A DNA stretch of 64,000 nucleotides from Stercorarius parasiticus. Taxonomy: Eukaryota; Chordata; Aves; Charadriiformes; Stercorariidae. The notes beneath the pieces were generated by a model, which made no database searches, was not told the origin of the DNA, and saw nothing but the letters and a program-made list of their open reading frames with translations. This document shows, piece after piece, positions 49,340 to 60,135 of this stretch. The stretch spans positions 1 through 64,000 of the forward strand of contig VWZL01002058.1 in assembly GCA_013396915.1 (NCBI GenBank), written 5' to 3'. The translations under genes and the position numbers were made by a program. The first letter of the stretch is position 1; each line of letters opens with the position of its first letter.

Positions 49340-49685
49340 CATAGAATCATAGAATTGTCTAGGTTGGAAGGAACCTTTAAGATCATCAAGTCTAATCATC
49401 AACCTAACACTAACAAAAACAACAGTAAACCATGTCTCTCAGCAGCATGTCTACCTGTCTTTTAAGTACCTCCAGGGATGGTGATTCAACCACTTACACC
49501 TGTTCCAATGTTTGATAACCCTTTCAGTGAAGAAATTGTTTCTAATATCAATCCTAAACCTCCTCTGGTGCAACCTGAGGCCATTTCCTCTTGTCCTATC
49601 TTCTGTTACTTGGTAGAAGAGACCGACCCCAACTTCGCTACTACCTCCTGTCAGGTAGCTCATGGTCAAATCATCTCCCCAGGCT
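49340..49685 (-). mobile_element. CR1 LINE 3' end, 5'-truncated
   Basis: Reversed tail TCATAGAATCATAGAATTGT, AACCTAACACTAACAAAAAC UTR, and CTTTTAAGTACCTCCAGGGA. The copy lacks the usual CTGGGCAGC between CCACTT and CCTGTTCC. The minus frame still reads [19 protein letters not shown] and VIKHWNR. It fades out near 49685. Confidence 0.93.
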
Positions 49686-50049
49686 TTTGCATAGGGACAA
49701 GGAAACTTTCAGTCTCTAGGACTTATCCCTGCTCAGACATTGGTTTCTCACCTTATCCAAGGGAACAAATCAGCATGTGTGCAGCCATACCATGGTCTTT
49801 AATCACTCGAACCACTGGCTGCAGAGGAAGTAAATGATGTCTAGGACTCTACAGTTCTGGAGCATCATTTTCTCCCAGGCCAATGATGCAGCTGCTGCAC
49901 CTCATTGCTCTCCTGGACAGGAAAGCCCAGTTGCTCCTTAGTCAGGGTAGGAACCACAGAGGTGCTCTCTGGAATCACTTTCTTTTCTCCCTGAAGCCCA
50001 CAACAGGATGGAAATATTGTTTAAACCAAAAGAACAAAATTAGAGTGTT

Positions 50050-50330
50050 AATGAGTATTTAAGTAGAAACACCTGCAACGAGTGTCATTACTGCTATTAA
50101 CTGAGTGCCATCACGGCTATTACCCTGGCAAGTATCATAAATATGAATACCAGGAAAATATTTTGCAGCCTGCAAATTCTGCTTTCTGCAGCTCTGAGTA
50201 GATTATTTGGCCTCACGTGAATGAAGTCATTAGCTGGAAATGCTTTTCCTCTTATTAGCACAACCAGAAAATAACAACAGCTCCTGCAGCCTTTAAACCC
50301 TTGATTCATTGGGAGGATGTTCCTGACAAG
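50050..50330. other. Candidate conserved non-coding element
   Basis: Repeat-free, with GTTAATGAGTATTTAAGTAG, GCTATTAACTGAG, GTCATTAGCTGGAAATG and TTATTAGCACAACC, i.e. several ATTA/TAAT homeodomain cores. Composition only. Confidence 0.3.
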
Positions 50331-53299
50331 GACAGATGTTTCATTAATGCTGTTCAGGACTTCTGGCTTTTATCATATTCAGGCTCGCTTATTCTGTTCT
50401 CTGCAGCAAAATGAGATTCTCATTTCTGCACCAAAATAACCTCCACTCAGCTCAGAGAGAAGCCAGACCTCTCCAGACCAGATCCCTGATTAACAGAACT
50501 GGATCAGGCTCTGTTCGAAGATCATGAGGGTTTTGTTCCTGTTTTCTATGGGATACAGTTCAAAGCTTTAAAAGGGATTGTATCCTGCTGGGTTGTAGAG
50601 AGATTATGTGATTGTGTTTGGAGCAATCATGGCATTAAAGTGCCCTGGATGATTGCTTGGCTTTATTGTACGATAAAACAAATTAAAAATAAAAAAACCC
50701 GACAACTGTATTTTGTGTCTTTATTTACACAAATATGTGTTTGTATAATATGCATTGACCTACAACTGACATATGTACCCACCAACAATATGTGTGTATA
50801 TAAATCTCTGCACCTACTACTGCCATTTCTGTACACACTTTTTTATGTATTAAAAATTCAAACCCATACTCTTAATGTGATTAAAAACTAGGTTTGAATT
50901 TATGACCTTGCTAAAACTTTTGGGATTTTTATCACTTGCTTGAATACATTTAGGATTTCCCTTCTGAAGAGCTAAACACCTCCTTCATCATTAACTCATT
51001 CCTTTCCTCTTGGGACTTTCTGCCTGTCTTTCAGCACTTTTGAGTTGCACTGGTGTGTGCGGGTCAGATGTACAAATGCTCTGCCCTATTCACTTGCCAG
51101 AGGGAGACAAGTTTGAACAAGAGGATGCAGAAAAATGCAGCAGAAAATGCTGCAGCACACTTCAGAATTTGCCCTGTCCTAGAAGCTTGTGCTCTCCTGA
51201 AATAGCCACAAAAATCTGGCACAAGTAGGCAGTTGAGAGATAACTGCAACCCAGAATATCAATGCCTTTGGCTTTTTCTTTTCTGCACTTGACATTTCAT
51301 CTTACTAGGACCCAGCAAAGGGAATTTTCCTAGCCCCTAATTACTGTGAGTGCTTTTTTTTCTTTTTTTCTCACTGGATAGCAGAGCTAGCATTGCTCTG
51401 TGTTATTTTTATTATAACTATTATTATTCAGCAGCTCTCTTTTCCTCTTAAGGATGGGTGGGCTTGCAGACTCTACCTAACTGATTTTACAAACCCAAAG
51501 TCCTTGAAGTCTGAATATAACCTGCTGCCATACACAACATGAAAAACACTCTTAAATCCTGGGTGAGGTTGGAAAATCATGACGTAGAACAAATAAGTAG
51601 AAGCTATAACAATAGAATGCCTTTTGAGTGATTTTTATCTGTCATCCAGATTTGGAGGTCTTGTGTTTTCAAGTTTCTTTCCACAGCTAGGAAATCTCAC
51701 GATGTATATTAAACAAATCTTAGACTCAAATTCTGTAGCTAGAACTTTAAGAAAAAATAATAAATAATGCAAGACTCATGATAAAATCATGAAACGTAAT
51801 ACAAATCATGAGAAATGGCAATGTTCTTATGGCATTAGTATAAAATTGCAAACTGAATCATCTTTTTCTAATCTAAGCAAGGAACTCTACCACAAAAAAG
51901 ACGAAGTACCCTATTCTTAAGTGTTCCTTACCCCTATGCTTGATGCAAAGCATCTTGAAAGATGATTCCTGGGCTGTAGTCTACTCATGGTCCACAAAAT
52001 TATGGCAATTGATCCAGAGCTCACTGGTTCCATGTTCAAGAGGGCTGTGCTGGACGAACCAGCTACTCCCTGCAATATTTCCATGACCTATTCCCAGTTC
52101 ATTATCTGATAGTCCAGATGTGTCCATATGAAAGCTATGTTAAGCCATGAAAGAAGTTTCTGGGCAATTAATGTCTTTACTCTTTCCCTTATCTCCTTCT
52201 TGAAAGGCTTTCTGCTGCAAACTTAAATAACCATTCTCCTATCCTCAGCCCCATCCTCCTCTTTGAGCAGCTCTTCAATTGAATGGGTCCTACATAAAAT
52301 CTTGACCTAAGCATAAGGGAGTCCAGGCATAGGAATACAAATGTGGGCTGTAAGATTAAACTGGAAGCAAACAGGCTACTTATTGCCTGATATTAGGTAG
52401 ATAATTAATTCCACTGCAGCTCACGCTGTCTCTGTGGTGGATTCTGGCAAGAAAATACATTTTCTGAGCTGCACTGGAGACAATAAATTACCAGGTTTAG
52501 ACCTGTAAAGCTGATATCCACATCTAAGCTAGTTATTCATGTTACCCAGCGTAAAGGTACGTGCACCACAGGCATCTTTGCATGATTTGATTTCCAAAGC
52601 TTCCTTTAGAATGAGTGAAAGCATCCTGAGAGCTGGAATCTGGAGCGCTAATAACATCAGTTAAAATAACGTCAATTTGGGAAACACTTGCTTCACAGTA
52701 TCTGGGATTTGAACTGAGCAATGTGAGACCAGAGAGTGGACTTTCATCCTTTATGAAATGTTTGGAAGGGCAAAGTGAATGAAAAGAGGTTTAAAAGTTG
52801 AACGCTGGATTTGTTTTTGCCAGCGGGGTTTCAACAGCGTCTTATGTTATTGGTCACAGCAGCCAGCACTTCTTTTAATTCTTTCTCAATGCCATATGAA
52901 TGGCAGCAAATTGCAGAAAAAGGTGCCCATCTTCTGTTGTTTTAGATCTGTCCCAATTTCTTTATTTTTATTTTTAAAGGACTTCACAGTAACATCTTGA
53001 TGACATTTTTGAGATTAAAAGAAGAACCACTTTTCTTCTAATTTATTTAGTAAGGAGCTATAAAAGTACAAATTCTGGGGTGCAAATTGCCCTGTGGATG
53101 TTGCTTTCCATCAGACATGGCAGTGTGCTGCAGTGAGAGATGATTCAGCATCCAGAAACAGGAGACCACAGCCGAAATGATCCGTCACCCTCTTCGGATA
53201 ACATGAGAGCATTCCTTTTTATGATGCAAAAGGCTTTTCTTAGTGCCATTGGGATGTGGAAGGTGAGCCAAGGCAGGGAAGGTCAATGAGGAATGATTG

Positions 53300-53985
53300 A
53301 TTGACAGTGCTGAAGACATCTGAAAAAAAAAAAAACCCAACAACCAACCCTAGGGCTTTCTGTCTCCCTGAATTTCAGAGGTTGACATGCCAGGAGGTGA
53401 GAGAACCACACAGCCCACAAAGCCTTCACTGGGTGCCAAGCTACATCAGGTCTTATTTTTCTGCTGCCTGCAAACGCAGGATGGTATTAAGTCCACATAG
53501 CAATTCTGTCCAGTTGCCAGGCGGTCTGCCATCTAAAGAAACAGGGGGTGGTGAATGTGCCTCCCCTCATCTGACATGCTTGTCACCCTGTGGCTGTGCC
53601 AAAATTGTACTCTGCAGACCTTCAGTGATGCAGGCTTCAAATGGAAGCGACCGATGGCTTATTTGCTTTACCTTGGTGTCAGATGGGTCTCTTCCTATTT
53701 GAATTTGCTCACTGCAAAGGAGCTCAGATTAGCCTGCTGGGAAACAGCTGCTGGCAGAAAAGTCAAAAATTTCTCTGTGTCAGTAAAAAGATCAACAAAG
53801 ACCAAGGGATTTGTTGGAAGAAGAGGGAGCCTCATGACCTATGTGCTTTCTGCCTCTGTTGTGGGCTGCCAGCCTGGCTGTGGCATAGGTACCAATGGTG
53901 GGATTCATCTGACTGGGTATGCATGTCCACAAACATAAGAGATAATAGACAAGAGATAATTCTATCGGTGTTTCTTTGGGTGTGA
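53300..53985 (+). other. Stop-poor segment open in overlapping plus frames
   Basis: Three staggered plus-strand frames (53301-53702, 53555-53938, 53641-53985; 133, 127 and 114 codons) overlap. None of the predicted peptides resembles a known protein. Overlapping frames in several phases argue for chance or selection on DNA, not for a coding exon. Confidence 0.35.
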
Positions 53986-54939
53986 TGTGCCAGCTCAACA
54001 CAGCTGAGAGACATCAGGCCCAGAAGGGACCTGTTTCTCTCCCCTGACTGCAAAACAGGCCCTGGGAGAATCATCCCAGTTGGAGACCTGTATCATGAAG
54101 ATCTCATCCTTTTGTTGTTTGCAGTGGAGGTATCTTCGTATGACAGTGCTCGAAACATCCAATGGCTTTTAGAGGCACAATTTGTCAGATAAAATGTAGG
54201 TGCCTGTTTTAGGATGAGAAGAAACACTGCTTAAGCTCCACTCCCATATGGAGGAATCCCAAGGGGGCTGAATCACATGGAGGTGGTAGCATCATTGTAG
54301 ACTGGCAATTAAGCAAAAAGGCCTGATACCTGACTGGTACCTGAGAAAGAAAGCTATGGAGGGTATGGCTGAGTGAAAACATGGGATACTGGAAAAAATC
54401 TTGACTTCTAGGTTGGACAGGACCTGTCCTGAAAATCATGTAGACTTACTTAATCCTCCAGATCATTCCCTAATTCACCAGTGCCTGTAACTGAGTAGAT
54501 GGTGCCAGAGACGGACTCCTTCATCATCTAGGAAATATCTCAAATGGAAACTAGCCTGTGATCAGCAAGTGATTACGCAGTCAGAGCATGCTATGCAGCA
54601 GGCATTTCTAGGACCCCCTGCAGCCATGCTGGTGCACAACTCGCTGCTGTGAGCTTGTTAACAGCCATGCAACCAGTGCGGGAAGAAGCACTTCAAAAGC
54701 TGTCAAGCTCAGATGGGGAGGAAATTTCCCTATTCCCCATGTTTATTTTGAAGTCATGTTTGAGCAGCCAGCATCCCCCCTGCTGCTTATGTGGAGATGG
54801 GAAGCCTCCCATTTTGCTCTGTGCTCTCAAGAAGAACGAGGAACAGATTTCCAGATTCCCATGGCATAGCGTCCCCCTTCATACCCTGTCAGGAGGGAGT
54901 TGATGGTCTCTCGTTTAGCATGGCAAGGGCTCCTCAGTT

Positions 54940-55440
54940 ATCACTAACCACAGCCTCCCTGATGCCTCTGTCTGCAATGGCTAGTTGAACGCCTGCTCGC
55001 AATCAACCCATCATTGCAATCTGTAAGGTAGATGTCTCCATATTGCCCAAAGGGATCGTTATCCTTTAAGTGAGGCAGCCGTCTTCCCTTGTCAAATAAA
55101 ACCAAACAATATTGCTCAATTTCATCTATAAATCCCCACTTCATCATTACATGTGACCCCCTCTCCACCCAGGCCAGTACAGGGTTCATCCCTCTTACTC
55201 CTGGGAGTGATAAAAGCATGAATTTATGAGGAAAGGATTATGACTGAACTGCGGCTGTGCGTGACTTGAGAATCAAGTCATCACAATAATTGATTTTTCC
55301 TCTTTCCCTCTTGTCTGACACCCATCTCTCGGGCTGGGCCTTTTGATTTATAACATTATTATTAAAAACAAATAAGTTTCTCCAATTACAATTTCAATAA
55401 CCTATTGATTTTTCTCGACTCTTGTTCCATGTGCTGTTCA
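54940..55440. other. Candidate conserved element with a 91-codon minus frame
   Basis: The minus frame (54944-55219) includes GFIDEIEQYCLVLFDKGRRL and HLKDNDPFGQYGDIYLTD. Its composition is protein-like, but I recognise no family. A CACTCCCAG sequence upstream on the minus strand could serve as an acceptor. The neighbouring 55260-55440 part is rich in ATTA/AATTG words. I lean to conserved non-coding DNA but keep an unknown exon open. Confidence 0.3.
55262..55280. repeat. 19-bp perfect inverted repeat
   Basis: TGACTTGA, a 3-base spacer, then TCAAGTCA. It is the size of a dimeric transcription-factor site. Confidence 0.85.
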
Positions 55441-55560
55441 TCTAGTGCTACACAACTTGCACTTTGTTTTGATATATGTATTCTCAAACTGAGGCCTTCC
55501 TCTGGGAGGAATCACCCTGCCTGACAAAGCCATTAATAAACTATGAAGCATGGAGGGGAC

Positions 55561-56112
55561 ACAGAATCACAGAATAATCCAGGTTGGAAGGGACCTTTCA
55601 GATCATCCAGTCCAACCATTAACCTAACACTGCCAAAACCACCACCAAACTACGTCCCTAAGCACCACGTCTACCCGTCTTTTAAATACCTCCAGGGATG
55701 GTGACTCAACTGCTTCCCTGTGCAGACTGTTCAGATGTTTAATAACTCTTTCCTTGAAGAGATTTTTCCTAATATAAAATCTGGCGCAACTTGAGGCCAT
55801 TTCCCCTTGTCCTATCACTTGTTAGTTGGGAGAAGAGACCAACACCCACTCTCTACACCCTCCTTTCAGGTAGTTATAGAGAGTGATAAGGTCTCCCCGC
55901 AGCTTCCTTTTTTCTTTCTTGTCTTTCTTGTAGTGAGGGGCCCAAAACTGAACACAGCACTTGAGGTGGGGCCTCACCAGGGCCGGTACAGGGGGATGAT
56001 CAGTTCCCTAGTCCTGCTGGCCGTTCCTGATACAAGCCAGGATGCTGTTGGCCTTCTTGGCCACCTGGGCACACTGCTGGCTCATATTCATCTGTCTGTC
56101 AGCTGGCTGACG
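55561..56112 (-). mobile_element. CR1 LINE 3' end, 5'-truncated, internally deleted
   Basis: Reversed tail ACAGAATCACAGAATAATCC and an AACCTAACACTGCCAAAACC UTR, then the ORF2 end. The element jumps from CCCGCAGCTTCCTTTT to TTCTTGTAGTGAGGGGCCC, losing about 100 bp of ORF2 (the [16 protein letters not shown] region). It continues with GTCCTGCTGGCCGTTCCTGA and CTTCTTGGCCACCTGGGCAC, which reaches further 5' than most copies here. It ends near CTGGCTGACG. Confidence 0.95.
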
Positions 56113-59002
56113 TGGAGGTGGAGGATCAAAGAAAGGCAGATTCAGGGTAGAAATCAGTTATAGGTTGTGAGGGAGCAGCTGTCGTCCTGTAATAGATTCA
56201 TTGAATGCCTGCATGGCTGTAGGTTTTCAGAGACTGAGATGGGATGACTATGTTCACAAGGATGTTGCCAGACTCCACAATCTTTCTTGAAGGTTCGTTG
56301 TTTCCTTTCCAGGACACCTCTCCATTTCTCTATCTCCAGATTGCTCATTTTAGGACAATAGGATTACATCCCTTGTCAGTTCAATAAGGTGGACCTTTGG
56401 TTATACTAAGGATGGCTGATGTTACTAACCCAGGAACAGAAGAAGTCTTCATTTTCTACATACTTGGGTTAGAAAGAGATGAGTTCTCCCTCCACAAGTA
56501 GATCTGCCTTAGACAAAACAACACCACCAACAAAATCCAACTAGGAAAACCACAAATCTCTATCAACATCTCTTTTGCTGTCTTATATTTTGCCTCTACT
56601 ATCACACATAGGCCAGGAGAGGGTTTTAATAAAATATGACAATTAATTCTGTTACCTTTCTGGCACCATGTAGCATACTAAAAAAAAGGTGCTTTACGGC
56701 AATGTAGGAGGAAGTTTTATTAACAACTTTTTCTGAAAATATGTCAGTTGTGCACGAAATACTCATTTAAAGTCCTGAATCTGCTACTGAATGAAGACAT
56801 ATGTGCATAAGGGAACATGGCCAAAGCAAGCAACATCCAGAATATCTGATTCACCAAGTTTTAGTGCTGTTAAATCATCTTTCAAATCTTGAGTTCAGGT
56901 TTCAATTCTTTAGCTTAAGAAGAGGCCTGTTCTACAGCATTTCTGGCAATAAACCAAAGTATTAATGAGAGAAGCATAGGAAACACCTACTATTTTCTGG
57001 AAGCAGAATTTTTTAAAGCTTCTACATATCCTGCCCAGTAACAATAGCCACATTTTGATTATCCCCAATTATAGCTGCTATGATTCAGGGCTTGGATCAA
57101 AGCACTCTGAAGTCAACCAGAGTCATTTCAATCACTTTGCTGTTCTTTGTATTAGGCCATATATGAACATTTTCCATCCTCAGATACCATTGCAAACCTG
57201 AAATAATGTTCCCTATTCATCACATGAAAACATTCTGTTAAGGGAATGATAAGGTTGCCAAGAACATTCAAAAGGGAAATGCCAACCTTTGAGATGCCTG
57301 AACAACATTAATAGACAACCCTGGTGTGAATTCATTTTTATGAGAGGTTCAGACAAAATCCTGTCTGCAGGAAATTCTTAGCAGAGGTTGGAGTAAGGCC
57401 CAATTACAGTTCCTGTGTCATGAATGCAAAAATCAAGACTTTCCACTCCTTAGAGAAGTCTTTCCCTTTTAATAACTTACATTGGGGGGGTTCAATTTGT
57501 TGACATTTCCGTAGTAAAGATGGAAGCTGGAGAGATTGATCCTTAATCTCTGAAGAATTTACAAGGTCCCTCGAGGAGCTGGGAGTTCAGTGAAGCAGTG
57601 GGGCTGGGGGCCTAGTGAAGGCTCTGGTTTTTAAGCTTAGGTTTGAAAATGCATGTGGGAATAGTAGGTTGGGGCAACATATGGCATTCTCCCTTCTGAC
57701 AGCAGCTCTGAAAAATCCTACTTTTCACTCTGAAATGAATTTTCCTTCCTGCAAAGACTGGAATTTCCTATGGGACCAAAATGTTAAATTTCAGCTTTGT
57801 TTTTGTACTTCAGTGGTCAGAGGCGGTGACCTCTCTTTACCAATGTTTGAACAGGTGAGGGAGCTCATCTTTATCATGTCACCTTACAGACACCAGGTAA
57901 CCTGTCCCTGTAACACTGGGGACATCATTGATATCTGTACATTCATCTATTGCCCTTTAGTCTTGTGGTTTTGGGGTAGTTCCACATTGTACAGCAACCC
58001 ATTTGGGTGCCCAGATCCATGTCATGAACCTGTTGCTGCCTAAGTGCAAATTTTTAACAGTTACATCATCAGCAAAATCCTATGAGCAACTTACATTTTA
58101 GAGAAATAAAACCAGAGACATAAAGCACAATCAACTTGGCCAGGATGTTTTTGAGTGAGCATGGAATAAATGTGGAAAGATGTCCAGTAGGCTGAGTACT
58201 AGCCAGTGAACAGGAGACTATAATTTCCCTTTGTTTCTGTACTTTCACAATCCTTTTCTGAAATTTTTGACAAGGCATTCTTGTCTAGACCTCTCAAGGG
58301 TCCAAAGGTATCAGCTTACAGCCCTTGGGATTCCTACAGAGACCCCTCTCACAGCCATGAGGTTTCTTCTCCCATGGTAGAGAGTTCACTCTGGAGTATC
58401 AGCCACACTTTTTAGCACAGCTGACAAAGTAAAACTGGCTCCTGGTTTCTTTCCTTTACATCACAGGCTGCTATTTAGGGTGGATAAGCAGCTACTTTAC
58501 ACACACAACTAGAAATAGATGTTGCAGAAGGGGGACAGAGAGGACTCCTCCAGCTGTAGCAAGGCAAGCCATGCCTACTGAGAAAGCAGGGCTCTGAAGA
58601 GCGTAAACCCCAAAATTAGACATTACAGAGTTCCTCAACAACCCTACTCTAAAGACACCCAACTTCTTGCCAGGGCCATGTGCAAACCAATGGGGGTTAA
58701 GCCCACACTACAGAGACGGGATCTGTCTCTGCTATGGTAATTCATTGCATGACTGACACCAGTATGCTTACAGATCTCCTGGTGTGGAAGGATGTGAACT
58801 TTGGCAGGTGCTACTCCCAGTATATCTTGTCTCATTCAGGTATGGCAGTAACTATGCAGTAAGAGGGGAAAAAAAATCTGTTGATGCATATTGTGTTTCT
58901 GAGTGAGAACAAGCCACCATTGTGTTAACAGCAGAAACCATGGTGTAGTCAGTTCTCAGTGTTTTGGATGGGAATCTTCTTCCCTACATCAGGTATCTAC
59001 AG
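56113..59002. other. Intergenic, no gene seen
   Basis: No repeats recognised. The 142-codon plus frame (57615-58043) has no recognisable domain and no coding signature I can support. Confidence 0.55.
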
Positions 59003-59185
59003 AGTAGGGTCATCAATCCAGCCTGTCCAGACCCCTCTGTAGAGCCATCCTACCTTCAAGCAGATCAATACACCAGCCCAACTTTGTGTCGACTGCACGC
59101 TCACTGAGGGTGCATTCAATCCCCTTGTCCAGGTCGTTGATAAAGATATTAAACAGAACTGGCCCCAGTACTGAGCCCTGGGGAC
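59003..59185 (-). mobile_element. CR1 reverse-transcriptase segment, inverted
   Basis: The minus strand encodes [20 protein letters not shown], then [15 protein letters not shown] and [10 protein letters not shown]. This is the CR1 reverse-transcriptase palm region; the catalytic FADD motif is decayed to RAVD. In CR1 order, LDRLD is followed immediately by the sequence that begins the plus-strand element next door ([16 protein letters not shown]). The two pieces are therefore adjacent parts of ORF2 joined head to head. Confidence 0.88.
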
Positions 59186-59963
59186 TGGCTGGATCAATGG
59201 GCCGAGGCCAGTGGTATGAGGTTCAACAAGGACAAGTGTCGGGTCCTGCACTTGGGTCACAACAACCCCATGCAGTGCTACAGGCTTGGGGAAGAGTGTC
59301 TGGAAAGCTGCCCAGCAGAAAAGGACCTGAGGGTGTTGGTCAACAGCTGGCTCAATATGAAAAGCGGCAGCATCCTGGCCTGTATCAGGAAAAGTGTGGC
59401 CAGCAGGACTAGGGAAGTGATTGTCCCCATGTACTTGGCGCTGGGAGGCCCCACCTGCAAAACTGTGTTAAGTTTTGGGCCCCTCACTACAAGAAAGACA
59501 TTGAGGTGCTGGAGTGCATCCAGAGAAGGGCAACGAAGCTTGTGAGAGGTCTAGAGCACAAGTGTTATGAGAAGCGGCTGAGGGAACTGGGGTTATTCAG
59601 CCTGGAGAAAAGGAAACTGAGGGGAGACCTTATTGCTCTCTACAACTACCTGAAAGGAGGTTGTAACGAGGTGGGAGGTGGTCTCTTCTCCCAAGTAACA
59701 GGTGCTAGGACAAGAGGAAATGGCCTCAAGTTGCGCCAGGGCAGGCTTAGAGTGGATATTAAGATAAATTTCTTCACCAAAAGGGTTATGAAACATTGGC
59801 ACAGGCTTCCCAGGGAAGTGGTAGAATTGTCATCCCTGGAGGTATTTAAAAGACGGGTAGATGTGGTGCTGAGGGACATGGTTTAGTGGTGGTTTTGTCA
59901 GAGTTAGGTTAATGTTTGGACTTGATGATCTTAAAGGACTCTTCCAACCTAGACGATTCTATA
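59186..59963 (+). mobile_element. CR1 LINE 3' end, best-preserved copy
   Basis: Starts at [19 protein letters not shown] and runs through the ORF2 C-terminus and a GTTAGGTTAATG/GGACTTGATGATCTTAAAGG UTR to a minimal tail (ATTCTATAAC). At 778 bp it is the longest continuous CR1 3' end here. Confidence 0.95.
59216..59886 (+). pseudogene. CR1 ORF2 C-terminal remnant, frameshifted
   Basis: Two overlapping plus frames together span the ORF2 C-terminus. The first (59216-59545) reads [58 protein letters not shown]. It is out of register after [11 protein letters not shown], where about 14 bases of the LEYCVQFW region appear lost. The second frame (59506-59886) carries [58 protein letters not shown] and [19 protein letters not shown], and ends at a natural stop. 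It lacks the endonuclease and most of the reverse transcriptase, so it cannot function. Confidence 0.88.
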
Positions 59964-59964
59964 A

Positions 59965-60135
59965 CATCAGGTTAGTTAAGGAGGAGCTGCCTTTCATAAA
60001 CCCATGCTGACTGGGCCTGATCACCTGGTTGTCCTGTACATGCCACATGGTGGCTCTTAAGATGATCTGCTTCATAAACACATCAGACACTGAGGTCAGA
60101 CTGTCAGGTCTGTAGTCCCCCGGAACTCTGCGGAT
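59965..60135 (-). mobile_element. CR1 reverse-transcriptase fingers segment
   Basis: The minus strand encodes YRPDSLTSVSDVFMKQIIL, HVQDNQVIRPSQHGFMKG and SLTNLI, the part of CR1 ORF2 some 90-100 codons upstream of the PQGS segment at 59.1 kb. It directly adjoins the end of the plus-strand element. It is either part of an older host copy or a third piece of one rearranged insertion. Confidence 0.85.

Larger units (their letters stand above)
49686..55560. other. Long repeat-poor interval, no gene seen
   Basis: Almost 6 kb with no young transposon. It contains three candidate conserved segments listed separately, a poly-A run at 53321-53334, and a possible very old inverted CR1 end around 54400-54455 (CTAGGTTGGACAGGACC). 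Confidence 0.5.

Noticed and set aside
57615..58043. 142-codon plus-strand frame
   Set aside because: No recognisable family. Composition is cysteine- and phenylalanine-rich, as expected from AT-rich DNA translated at random.
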